Below are positions 49,702 to 58,594 of a stretch of DNA of 64,000 bases, in pieces. How positions within the stretch are numbered: position 1 is the stretch's first letter; every line of letters starts with the position of its first letter. Position numbers and translations under genes: made by a program. Source of the DNA: Deltaproteobacteria bacterium (GTDB taxonomy: Bacteria > Bdellovibrionota > Bdellovibrionia > Bdellovibrionales > Bdellovibrionaceae); NCBI GenBank assembly GCA_017302835.1, contig JAFLCC010000004.1, positions 62,001 to 126,000 on the forward strand, in the 5' to 3' direction. The notes under the pieces are model-generated. The model was not told the origin of the DNA. It saw nothing but the letters and a program-made list of their open reading frames with translations, and ran no database searches.

Positions 49702-52539
49702 CTAAAAGGTTCCGAAGGATAGATGATATCGAATATCCGATTCATTTTCCTTACGATCCAATTTTTTTCCTATTTCCATATTGAGAGCTCCAACTGGGGT
49801 ATTATACCTTAAGCCGACGCCAACAGAATCTCTATAGTTATCCTTAAAAGGAAGATCTTTAATATAAACAGAACCACCATCATAGAAAACCCCTCCATGG
49901 AAATTTCCATAGACTGGAAATCGAATCTCTGATTTAAACAAAAACTGAGAAGCGTTGGTTTTCAAATTATATACATCCGTATCGCTCACAATTCCTAAAT
50001 CTTCTTTATTTGGCACTACCTCTTCCGTACCAGATTCAAAACCCCTAATCGTAGACCTCCCTCCCAGAATAAATCCTTTTTTACTGAAAGGAACACCTCC
50101 ATCTTCATGTTTACTTAAATTCTCTAAGTAACCTAGTCTCACGTTATGAGCCCAAACCCAATTTTTCTCAATGGGCCAATAATGCGAAACGCTCCCCGTG
50201 GCTCTTAAGTATTCAATGGTATCAGAACTTCCCAATGGAGGAGACGCGTACTCGACATTAAACCGAGCAAATACGCCTCTTGTTGGCAAAAAGGGATTAT
50301 CGCGATAGTCAATATCCAAAGTAGGTCCCGCCGAAGCAATATTAAGTTCCTGAGTGGTTTCACTTGTAGAGAGCAAAAAGTCTCGGAACGTCTCCAGATT
50401 GTAGACTTCAAAAATACCTGTCACGTGGGTTGTAAAATCTTTTTCGATTGCATAAATATATTGATTACTTTCAGTCACTTTTTTATCACTAAAATCACTG
50501 ACATACCTTGATCTTGAAACATTAATCCGTCCTCTGAGCCTCGTAAAAAATAAGTAGGGCTCAACATAACCCAAAATAACTTTTAACTCAGGGTATTTAA
50601 TATCGGCAATATTGTATTTTCCTTCAAGTCTAGCAGAAACACCTCTGCCTGTGCCCAAGATATTTCTATAACCAATCCCCGTATATCCCCTTAAAGTTCC
50701 ATTTCTTTCATTGGTGGCTCCTATGCCCATAGCAAAAAGTCCTGGCTCACGCTCGGTCACTTTAACTAAAACCGTTCGATCAGAAATACTGGTGCGTTGC
50801 TCAAGAGTTTTAATATCGATAGCATTAAAAAATCCTGTTTTCTGAAGACGAGAAATAGACTCCTCTATTTTACTTGGAGTGAGGATATCCCCTTTTTTAA
50901 ATTCCAATTCAATTAAGATAATATTATCTTTGGTGTGCTGATTCCCCTCAATCGCAATGGAATTGACACTCACCTGAGGTCCCTCATTAATGATAAAACT
51001 GAGTTTTGCCTTGGTATTAGATATGTCGTAGGCAACCAAACTCTCTTTTTCATTCAATATGGAAACTTCTAAGTAGCCTTCCTCCTGATATTTATTTTTA
51101 ATGATGGATATTGATTTCTCTAGTTTATTTAATTCCAAGGGATCCCCTGGCGACAATCCAATAAGCTGCATCAACACTTTGTCGTTGATACTTTTGTTCC
51201 CTTCAAAATAAACCGTATCAACGACGGTTAAGGGCCCCTCATCAAAGTTTATATAGATAATGACCTTATCCTTTGCTGAAGAATACACAGTCCTAATGTT
51301 TTGAATTTGAATCATCAGAAAACCTTGATTTTGTAATTCCAATTTAAAATTAGCAACAGATTCATCGATTTGCGTTTTGTTATAATATCGACTCTTTGTA
51401 AGATCTGAAGCCCCATTTAAAAAAATCTCCTCATAATATTTTTCTGACCTTGAATAAGTACCTTGAAAAATAATCTGATTAATAATGATTTTAGGACCTT
51501 CTTGAATATTAAATATGACTTTTTTATCAAAAGCCGTTGTCCCTACTTCTTCACTTCTAACATCGACACGCGCAAAACCTTTTTCTAAATAATAATTTTT
51601 AATTTTTGAGGACATTTCCGAAGCTACGTTTGGATTTGTTGAATTATAATTTTCTGTATCTAATAATTTCATTAGTTTAATTCTTGAAACTTGATTGTAA
51701 CCTGAAAAGTCGAAAGTATATTTTTGAACATTATGAAGAGAAAAAATTAACTCTACTGATGTCTCACCTTCATTGAAAAGTTTTTGGCTCAGATTCACTT
51801 CTCCTTGAATGATTCCATTTATTTTAAAATACTCCTTAACTTGCTGTTGTATTTCTTGAATCATCGTTTCTGTAAAAAATTTATGATCATACTTATTCAA
51901 TAACTTTGAGATTTTTTTATTTAAATCTGAACTTTCAGAAGTGATGGAAATTTTATTTACTCTTGTTGGCACGCCCTCCTCAATATCTAAGTGTGCTTCC
52001 AAGTTATTTTTACTTGCCTCTGGCAGATCCACATGTACCCTTGCATTCAGGAATCCAGACTCATTGTAATATTTTCTAATTCTTTCAGCGCCATCTAATA
52101 CCTGATTTGAATCTAAAATGTCTCCTTCATTAACTCCCAAAATATTTCTTAATTCACTCACCGGTACAAAGGTTGAACCGCTAAAATGAATTTTTGAAAT
52201 CCTCTTTGAATTAATAATTTCAACGATGTACTTTCCATTCAATTTTTTATAAATAACCATATCATAATTTATTTTTGTATGAATATAACGAATCATGTCA
52301 TCTAAAACAGGGAGGATATCTTCATTTTTCCACTGTGAACTGAATTTTGTGGAAACATCTTTAATTAATTCTGGAGAGATATTTTCAAATTCTACAACTT
52401 CTCCCAGAACAACATTGAAGAGCATGAAAAAACTTAGGAAAAAAACTTTTAGCTCGACGCAGGTAAGCCAGAGGTAACACCTAGGAATCAAATCAAGATG
52501 GTAAGAGGAAGGCGACTTATTAGGGTTGAGTGCTTTCAT
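49702..52539 (-). CDS. Omp85-family outer-membrane translocase, TamA-like, with 6-7 POTRA domains
   Basis: Works with TamB in insertion of outer-membrane proteins or lipid transport. After an N-terminal signal (VFFLSFFMLFNVVLG-EVVEFEN) come about 550 residues with six clear POTRA domains and one possible (starts near ISKIHFSGSTFVPV, VNKISITSESSD, KYTFDFSGYNQV, IINQIIFQGTY, VVDTVYFEGNKSI, VNSIAIEGNQHT), each ending in a GP(x) turn. The barrel occupies the last 345 residues, with the Omp85 signature STIRGFESGTEE and a C-terminal Phe. Canonical TamA has three POTRAs and BamA five. The start codon ATG overlaps the tamB stop (ATGA), so the two are coupled. Confidence 0.88.
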   Translation of the reverse strand: MKALNPNKSPSSYHLDLIPRCYLWLTCVELKVFFLSFFMLFNVVLGEVVEFENISPELIKDVSTKFSSQWKNEDILPVLDDMIRYIHTKINYDMVIYKKLNGKYIVEIINSKRISKIHFSGSTFVPVSELRNILGVNEGDILDSNQVLDGAERIRKYYNESGFLNARVHVDLPEASKNNLEAHLDIEEGVPTRVNKISITSESSDLNKKISKLLNKYDHKFFTETMIQEIQQQVKEYFKINGIIQGEVNLSQKLFNEGETSVELIFSLHNVQKYTFDFSGYNQVSRIKLMKLLDTENYNSTNPNVASEMSSKIKNYYLEKGFARVDVRSEEVGTTAFDKKVIFNIQEGPKIIINQIIFQGTYSRSEKYYEEIFLNGASDLTKSRYYNKTQIDESVANFKLELQNQGFLMIQIQNIRTVYSSAKDKVIIYINFDEGPLTVVDTVYFEGNKSINDKVLMQLIGLSPGDPLELNKLEKSISIIKNKYQEEGYLEVSILNEKESLVAYDISNTKAKLSFIINEGPQVSVNSIAIEGNQHTKDNIILIELEFKKGDILTPSKIEESISRLQKTGFFNAIDIKTLEQRTSISDRTVLVKVTEREPGLFAMGIGATNERNGTLRGYTGIGYRNILGTGRGVSARLEGKYNIADIKYPELKVILGYVEPYLFFTRLRGRINVSRSRYVSDFSDKKVTESNQYIYAIEKDFTTHVTGIFEVYNLETFRDFLLSTSETTQELNIASAGPTLDIDYRDNPFLPTRGVFARFNVEYASPPLGSSDTIEYLRATGSVSHYWPIEKNWVWAHNVRLGYLENLSKHEDGGVPFSKKGFILGGRSTIRGFESGTEEVVPNKEDLGIVSDTDVYNLKTNASQFLFKSEIRFPVYGNFHGGVFYDGGSVYIKDLPFKDNYRDSVGVGLRYNTPVGALNMEIGKKLDRKENESDIRYHLSFGTF

Positions 52540-55500
52540 CTAAATTCTTTCTTGAATTCCAAGTCTAATCCAAAAACACTCTGACTTTCTTTTTCATTTG
52601 ATTTGATATTCTCAGCCTCTTTACCTTCCCAATTGCCAACGGCAGAAATATTTTGATTAAATAAATATTGAATTTTGACTTCCGAATTGGCCTCATTTCC
52701 AAGGGATCTACTCGCTGTCGCTTGAATTTTATTTGTGACCTTTTTGGAAACTGTTGCTTTTAAAACACTGATGTTTTTAGTCGAATCAAATTGATTAACG
52801 AACTGAATATCTAAACCCAAACGATTACGTAAATTCTTAGTAATGGAGGATTGCGAAAGTACCGCTGCACCAATTTCGTACCCTGTCTGAGCCGCTTGAT
52901 CTTTTGACTGGACATTTTGATCCAGCTTCGTGGAAGTTACACCTAATGCCAACAAAGAAATTATTTCCGTTTCCGCTAGTGGAGGAATGCTTGTCATTTT
53001 AATAACAGATGTTTTGGCTGGCCCTTGAAGAATTAAATTAATATCATACTCATTTACTCTCGAAGTCGCAGAAATATATAAATCTGGATTGATTTCATTG
53101 GGATTTACAAAATTTATTAAACCCGTTTGTAAATCAAATATTTTATCCTTAAAAAACAATTTTGTTCCCTTTTCCATCTGTAACTTGCCAATCAACAAAG
53201 CAGAAGTCGGTGCTCCTTTCAATTGCAAGCTCCCGGTAACATACCCCTCTATCTGTGAGTTTTTAACAAGATACTTATTATCTAAATTTAATAAAATATC
53301 TAAGTTAAAAACATTTGCTTTTGTTTCCTTTAAAATCTGCGGAAGATACTTACTTTCATGAGTTTGCATCCCCCCACTGCCCTCCTCAAACTCTTTTTCA
53401 AAAACCCCTCCGCTTATATTGTAGGTTCCAGATAATAAATAGGGCAAATTTTGGCCAGAAAACACAAGTTCCGCATTACCAGAAGACTTTACTTTTTCGG
53501 GAATATTTAAAGCTAAATTATCTCCTTTTAACTTCAGAAAAACAGGTATACGGTTACTGTCCATATATTCTAATTGGCCATCACCCTTAACTTGCCCACC
53601 CGCAAATTGAGTGGAAATATTTTGGAAAAACACTTTTGATTGAGAAAAAACTAAATTAGTCTTAATTCTATCAAAGGAGTGAATAAAATTTTTAAATTTT
53701 AAAAAAGCCTCATTGACTTGTGCCTGCCCCAGCACCTTAATTTTTTCGATACTTCCAGTGAGTGTGGCGCCTAATTCAAATTTACCACTTAGCTCTTCTA
53801 GGAAGGGAAATAGAAAGTGAAACAGCCTTAAGTCTGATTTTGAATTTACCTGAATATTTAATTTATCAAGCGTAAATTTTTCTCCAGTGATTTGAATTAA
53901 ATTATCTTGTCCTTGTAAAACTAAATTTTTAAGATTTAAAGTTCCATTTTGAGCAATCAATTGAGTGGGCTCTTCAAGACTCAACTGAAGATCTCCTCTT
54001 TTTAAGTAAAACTTCTCGAAATAGATATCTCCATTTAAATCATTTAATTTGGCATTCGAAGCTGATAACTTCGTGTTACCAGTTAGAGAACTAAAATAGT
54101 CATTCTGAATACTCGTAGCCCCAATTAGAGGAAATAAATCAGTTACGTCAAAATTTGAAAACTCTGAATCAAAAATAAAGCTGGCCTTATCCTCTTTTAT
54201 TGGGAATCGAGCCTTCATTAGTAATTTCCCAGCAAAAAAATTATTGTTAAAATCAATATAATTTTTATTTAGCAAGATACTTAATTGAGACGAATCAACT
54301 ACTTTGTCCCCAATTAGCGAATCAAATATACTTATTTTAAAATCCATGTTGGGGCTTGTGACCTCCCCTTTGACGCCCATTGAAAACTTGAAAGAACCAG
54401 AAAACTGATTACTTATATTTTTAATAAACTGACTCTCTTCTAGTTTAAAAACATTACTTTCACCCTTCAAATCAAAAGTTTTGTTGCTATTGATACTTCC
54501 AAAGATTTTCAAATTTGATTTGTTTTTACTTAGACTTGTTCCGTCAAAATCAGCTGTCCCTTCTTTGGCATGAATGTTTATCTTTAGATTTTTAAATAGA
54601 TCTTTAAAGATTACCACTTCTGAAAAATCGGCCATTAGAGAATAATTTAATTTCCAGAAATTGAGAGGGCCATTGAATTCGACTCTTCCGCTACCACTTC
54701 CCTCCAAATAAAATGGTATGGGAATTACTTGATCAAAAATTTGAGTTAAATCACTGATCCGAGACTTGCTAAAATCTACAAATCCTGAAATTCTTGAGTT
54801 AAGTAAATCTAAATCCAGATCTCCCTTAAAAATAGAGTCATGAATTCCCCCAGACACCTGTCTAAAAAACAAGGTTCCTTTGTCGTAATTTAGTAGGGTA
54901 TTCAGATTTCCAAACCTATATTTTTCTAATTCAAAATTTTTACTTTGAACATTCATGTCAAAGACGGCAGAATGAGAATCCCCCTTAGTTTGTCCTTGCA
55001 AGGCTACTTGACCTTTGAATTCTAAATCAGCCAAGTTTTTAATATTTTTAAAATTAACATTTTTAGTGCTATACTTAATATCGAATCCTTTATCAAAATC
55101 AACTTCACCTGAAGACTCCCCTTGACTATCAAAAAGAACAATATCTGATTTAAAAATGATCTTTTGTGTGTTTAAATTAAAATCCCCGTTTGCTGAAAAA
55201 TCTTCGATCTCGACAATTTTTGGAGTTTTATTTAAATGACTCGAACTCACAACCAAATGATTGCCAGTCACAGTTCCCTTACAGAACAAATTAAAGTTTT
55301 TAATATTTCCTTCACAACTTAAATTAGGTGAAAAATTAAGCCAAACCGGAATGTTTTTTAATTTTAATGACAGAAAAAGATTTTGCAAATCAATATGTTG
55401 TGCACTGATCTCTCCTTTAAACTCATGCGGACTTTCAATATTAAACTGACTTTTCTGGAGCGTCAATTTCCCAGAAGGATGTACTAACTCTATATTTGAC

Positions 55501-56504
55501 AATTTAACAATATTATTTCTTATAACACCTTTTATACTTGCTGAACCAAAATCAAACTCGTCATATTTTAACTCATTTGTTTGAATAGCTAATTTACCAT
55601 TTATATTTTTACTTCCAGAGAAATCAAATTCTCCATCTACCTTAAGATCTCCAGATAGCTCTTTTTTAAATTCAAAAAAATTAAACTGAGTTAAAAACTC
55701 TTTCCCTTTATGCAACTGAGTTTTGTTTTTAAAACTAATAGACCCCTCTGGGGAAATCAAAAGGCGTTGTATGTTTTTAAATTGTCCTTCAATACTGGCA
55801 TCAACAATTTCACTTTCTAAATTAAACTGTCGAATGACTAAATTATTTTTTGTTAAGAGAAGATTCAGATCTAACTTGAATGGAACATTTGTATTTGACT
55901 TATAGTCTTTTATTTCATTTCTTAACAAAAGGGCGCGTAGAATAAATTTTTGGTTGATATAACTTGTTCTTATCAACCCATCTAGGATTTTAATTGACTT
56001 ATTCTGTTTATCGAACTTAATTTCTAAAGAGATATTATCAAATTTAAATCTTTCAATGGGAACCTTAGACATCAAATTATAAAACTCATTCATTGGCAAT
56101 TCTTTAGTGGCAGAGCTTTCCTGCAATAACGAATCTATATTTAGCTCTAGATTAATATTTTTTAGGGTTAAGAGATTAAAGCTTAATTTCCCTAAGATGA
56201 GTTGAAATAAATCGATCTGAAAATTTAACCTTTCGACCTTGGCGACTTGAATTACTTTTTCAAATTCCTTCTTTGAAATTATGGATATATTTAACACTTC
56301 TATATTCGGATCTAAAATATGAAAATCAAGTTTTTCAAACTTGATCTCAAACACATTATTACTTTTGGATATTCTATTCAACTCTTCCTTGGCAAACTCA
56401 TTCACCAATGGGAAAAATAGAAATTTGAGCAGAAAATACAAACCCACAAAAATACTTAAAGGAGCGACAAAAAGCCAATAAACCTTTTTCATATTTTTTG
56501 CCAT
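52536..56504 (-). CDS. tamB: Translocation and assembly module protein TamB (AsmA-like)
   Basis: A large envelope-spanning bridge. One N-terminal membrane helix (WLFVAPLSIFVGLYFLLKFLFFPLV, residues 10-34) is followed by more than 1100 residues of alternating beta strands, the periplasmic beta-taco groove that carries lipid. The C-terminal DUF490 domain is recognised by DLYISATSRVNEYDINLILQGPAKTSVIKMTSIPPLAETEIISLLALG. Length of 1322 residues is typical. Lys, Asn and Phe rich. It overlaps the upstream TPR-like gene by 16 bases and the Omp85 gene by 4 bases, so all three form one coupled operon. Confidence 0.93.
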   Translation of the reverse strand: MAKNMKKVYWLFVAPLSIFVGLYFLLKFLFFPLVNEFAKEELNRISKSNNVFEIKFEKLDFHILDPNIEVLNISIISKKEFEKVIQVAKVERLNFQIDLFQLILGKLSFNLLTLKNINLELNIDSLLQESSATKELPMNEFYNLMSKVPIERFKFDNISLEIKFDKQNKSIKILDGLIRTSYINQKFILRALLLRNEIKDYKSNTNVPFKLDLNLLLTKNNLVIRQFNLESEIVDASIEGQFKNIQRLLISPEGSISFKNKTQLHKGKEFLTQFNFFEFKKELSGDLKVDGEFDFSGSKNINGKLAIQTNELKYDEFDFGSASIKGVIRNNIVKLSNIELVHPSGKLTLQKSQFNIESPHEFKGEISAQHIDLQNLFLSLKLKNIPVWLNFSPNLSCEGNIKNFNLFCKGTVTGNHLVVSSSHLNKTPKIVEIEDFSANGDFNLNTQKIIFKSDIVLFDSQGESSGEVDFDKGFDIKYSTKNVNFKNIKNLADLEFKGQVALQGQTKGDSHSAVFDMNVQSKNFELEKYRFGNLNTLLNYDKGTLFFRQVSGGIHDSIFKGDLDLDLLNSRISGFVDFSKSRISDLTQIFDQVIPIPFYLEGSGSGRVEFNGPLNFWKLNYSLMADFSEVVIFKDLFKNLKINIHAKEGTADFDGTSLSKNKSNLKIFGSINSNKTFDLKGESNVFKLEESQFIKNISNQFSGSFKFSMGVKGEVTSPNMDFKISIFDSLIGDKVVDSSQLSILLNKNYIDFNNNFFAGKLLMKARFPIKEDKASFIFDSEFSNFDVTDLFPLIGATSIQNDYFSSLTGNTKLSASNAKLNDLNGDIYFEKFYLKRGDLQLSLEEPTQLIAQNGTLNLKNLVLQGQDNLIQITGEKFTLDKLNIQVNSKSDLRLFHFLFPFLEELSGKFELGATLTGSIEKIKVLGQAQVNEAFLKFKNFIHSFDRIKTNLVFSQSKVFFQNISTQFAGGQVKGDGQLEYMDSNRIPVFLKLKGDNLALNIPEKVKSSGNAELVFSGQNLPYLLSGTYNISGGVFEKEFEEGSGGMQTHESKYLPQILKETKANVFNLDILLNLDNKYLVKNSQIEGYVTGSLQLKGAPTSALLIGKLQMEKGTKLFFKDKIFDLQTGLINFVNPNEINPDLYISATSRVNEYDINLILQGPAKTSVIKMTSIPPLAETEIISLLALGVTSTKLDQNVQSKDQAAQTGYEIGAAVLSQSSITKNLRNRLGLDIQFVNQFDSTKNISVLKATVSKKVTNKIQATASRSLGNEANSEVKIQYLFNQNISAVGNWEGKEAENIKSNEKESQSVFGLDLEFKKEFR

Positions 56505-57553
56505 TCCTGAAACAGCACTTCCGCCGATCTGTAGTTTGGCCTTGAATTAATTAAAGATTCAAGAACCTCGAGTGCACTGTTTTTCTCTCCTAGATTCCAA
56601 AAACAAATGGCCCGACAATAGGTGGAAGAAGAAAATGTTTCAGGATCATCTGATAAGTTTTTTTCTATAATTGGAAGAATATGAAGAACCTCAAGAAACC
56701 GCTTGTTTTTCATTAATATCTCAACATATAGCCATACATTATTAAAATCAGCATGACTTCTTTTAAAAATTTTTAAAGCACATTCATAACTCTCTATGAA
56801 TAGGCAGAGGATAACAAGATCCTGATATTCTTTAGAATACTTTTCAAGATCAGTTAATAAATTTTTCTCCAAAGCCTGTCTTGTTATTTCGACATCAGGA
56901 TCATTCTTAGGTTTATTTATTGTTCCTTTTTTCTTTGTTTTATATTTTTCAAAAATGGCTTCAGCATCTTGTTGACTAAAACTATAGGAAATACGTTTAA
57001 GTTCGATATCTTTAGGGAAAATCTTTTCTAACCTTTTTAAAACCTCTTTGGCTGGCTCTATTAACTGCTGACTGCGAAACAATTCAAATTTATGTAATAG
57101 CTCTTCCCTTTTTTTATCATAGGTTTTTTTATGAAGTTCTTTGAGTTTTTTTCTAACTGTTTTTAGTTTTGGAAATATCTTGTCTGCAATTTTAGTTCTG
57201 GAGGCTTCTATCCAGTGCTGATCATTTTGAGCACTCCCCAAAGAAGATTTTATGATCTCTTCTAATTCTTCATCCAATTTCGGGTAAGATTTAATCAAGC
57301 CATAAATAAAATAAGCTCTATTCCAATAAAATTTTTTATTCTGAATATTGTGTTGATAGTACTGTAAAATTAAGTCCGAACGCCCTGACCTCATTAAAAA
57401 TGACAAAAATTTATCATTATTTTTAGAATCCAATTTTTCATTATTAAGTACTATTTTTTGAAAAAGCAGATCCGCAATATCCTCTGGTCCTTTTTTTTCA
57501 ATCAAAAATTGATTAATTTCTTCTTCAATATTCAAACTCAAAAATGACTCCAA
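56489..57553 (-). CDS. Helical repeat protein at the head of the tam operon
   Basis: 354 residues with no signal peptide, so cytoplasmic. It is mostly helical and Lys/Glu-rich with a central coiled-coil-like part (LKTVRKKLKELHKKTYDKKREELLHKF) and TPR-like units near the end (RAICFWNLGEKNSALEVLESLINSRPNYRSAEVLFQEW). The frame opens at TTG 57553; the sequence TTGGAGTCATTT-TTG suggests the GGAG is a Shine-Dalgarno and the real start may be the TTG four codons later (57541). It overlaps tamB by 16 bases. Its link with TamA/TamB is by position only. Confidence 0.7.
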   Translation of the reverse strand: MESFLSLNIEEEINQFLIEKKGPEDIADLLFQKIVLNNEKLDSKNNDKFLSFLMRSGRSDLILQYYQHNIQNKKFYWNRAYFIYGLIKSYPKLDEELEEIIKSSLGSAQNDQHWIEASRTKIADKIFPKLKTVRKKLKELHKKTYDKKREELLHKFELFRSQQLIEPAKEVLKRLEKIFPKDIELKRISYSFSQQDAEAIFEKYKTKKKGTINKPKNDPDVEITRQALEKNLLTDLEKYSKEYQDLVILCLFIESYECALKIFKRSHADFNNVWLYVEILMKNKRFLEVLHILPIIEKNLSDDPETFSSSTYCRAICFWNLGEKNSALEVLESLINSRPNYRSAEVLFQEWQKI

Positions 57554-57677
57554 GCCAGTTTCCTAAATTAAATAGCTTTTTTTGGCTATCTTCTATTTTG
57601 CAGAATTATCTTGGAGTTAATGAGACTTAATTTGCTGCGTTAATCAATATTAGACTAAGATTTAGCTAGGACCTCAA

Positions 57678-58244
57678 TTACTTTTGACTGACTCGCTCAA
57701 CATAATCTCCAGTTGTCGAATCCACCCGTAATAAATCACCCTCATTGATATGCAAAGGGACTTGCACGACGAGACCACTTTCAAGAGTGGCCGCCTTTGT
57801 CGCGCCTGTTACCCTATCACCCTTAATTCCAGGCTCTGTGAAAGCTACTTTTAAATTGACGGCCTTTGGCACATCAACGGCAACTGGACGATCGTTATAG
57901 ATTAAAATAACGACTTTTAAATTTTCGTGAAGGTAATTAACATTTTCGCCGATATCTTCTGCTGTCATCATGATCTGTTCGTAATTGGTTTGATCCATGA
58001 AGTTATACCCATTGTCGTCTTTATAAAGAAAGGTCATTTCTTTATTCTCTACATTTGGGACTCCAAACTTTTCACCGGACTTAATTGTCATTTCTCGATT
58101 TTGACCAGTTAATAAATTTCTCATCTTAGTACGAGTAAATTGATTGCCTTTTCCCGGCTTAACATGCTGGAAATCAACAATCTGAAAAGGTTCATTTTCA
58201 TATAAAATTCTTAACCCTTTTTTAAAATCTGAGGTTTCGTACAT
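57678..58244 (-). CDS. efp: Translation elongation factor P
   Basis: Rescues ribosomes stalled at polyproline stretches. Domain I KGLRILYENEPFQIVDFQHVKPGKGNQFTRTKMRNLLTG holds Lys32 at the tip (KPGKG), the residue that is beta-lysylated or otherwise modified in other bacteria. Domains II (TFLYKDDNGYNFMDQTNYEQI) and III (KVAFTEPGIKGDRVTGATKAATLESGLVVQVPLHINEGDLLRVD) are complete. 188 residues. AAGGA lies 9 bases before the ATG. No modification enzyme (EpmA/EpmB) is in this window. The 129-bp inverted-repeat element sits 30 bases upstream in its leader/promoter region. Confidence 0.97.
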   Translation of the reverse strand: MYETSDFKKGLRILYENEPFQIVDFQHVKPGKGNQFTRTKMRNLLTGQNREMTIKSGEKFGVPNVENKEMTFLYKDDNGYNFMDQTNYEQIMMTAEDIGENVNYLHENLKVVILIYNDRPVAVDVPKAVNLKVAFTEPGIKGDRVTGATKAATLESGLVVQVPLHINEGDLLRVDSTTGDYVERVSQK

Positions 58245-58273
58245 AGCGACTCGTCCTTACTGTGAAGTTTTTT

Positions 58274-58402
58274 GAGCCTGTCCCTAAAAGATCATCTACT
58301 TCGCTGGACTTTCAAAAAATTCGTTCCAACTTACATAAAGTAAGCCTCCACGATTCTATTGACGGAATCACGCCTTGTATCTGACCTTTTGGGGACAGGC
58401 TC
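58274..58402. repeat. 129-bp MITE-like element with 17-bp terminal inverted repeats
   Basis: GAGCCTGTCCCTAAAAG (58274-58290) and CTTTTGGGGACAGGCTC (58386-58402) are inverted copies with one mismatch. Inside are two further small hairpins, CTTAC/GTAAG (58330-58344) and GATTC/GAATC (58352-58369). No coding frame of note. It lies between the divergent efp and FHA-protease genes and is more GC-rich than its flanks. It may be a miniature transposable element or a structured RNA. T-runs flank both ends, so a target duplication cannot be read with certainty. Confidence 0.7.
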
Positions 58403-58471
58403 TTTATTAATTTAATAACGCACCCTAACCGATTATAAACAAAAACCTGATTCGTCAAATAGTTCATTCAT

Positions 58472-58485
58472 AGTCTAGTTAGACT
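58472..58485. promoter_or_regulatory. Short palindrome upstream of the FHA-protease gene
   Basis: AGTCTA (58472-58477) and TAGACT (58480-58485) are perfect inverted copies around GT, 110 bases before the FHA-protease start. TCTAGA occurs again at about 58502. It could be an operator. The rest of 58403-58594 is AT-rich with no gene or clear promoter. Confidence 0.25.
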
Positions 58486-58594
58486 TAAGTTTTTGCCGCG
58501 TCTAGACAGTTTTAAATGACTATTTATCATCCAGATCTTTTAAATTTTTAAATTTCTGACGATAAGTCATTAGAGCCACTCCTTAGGAGCAAAC

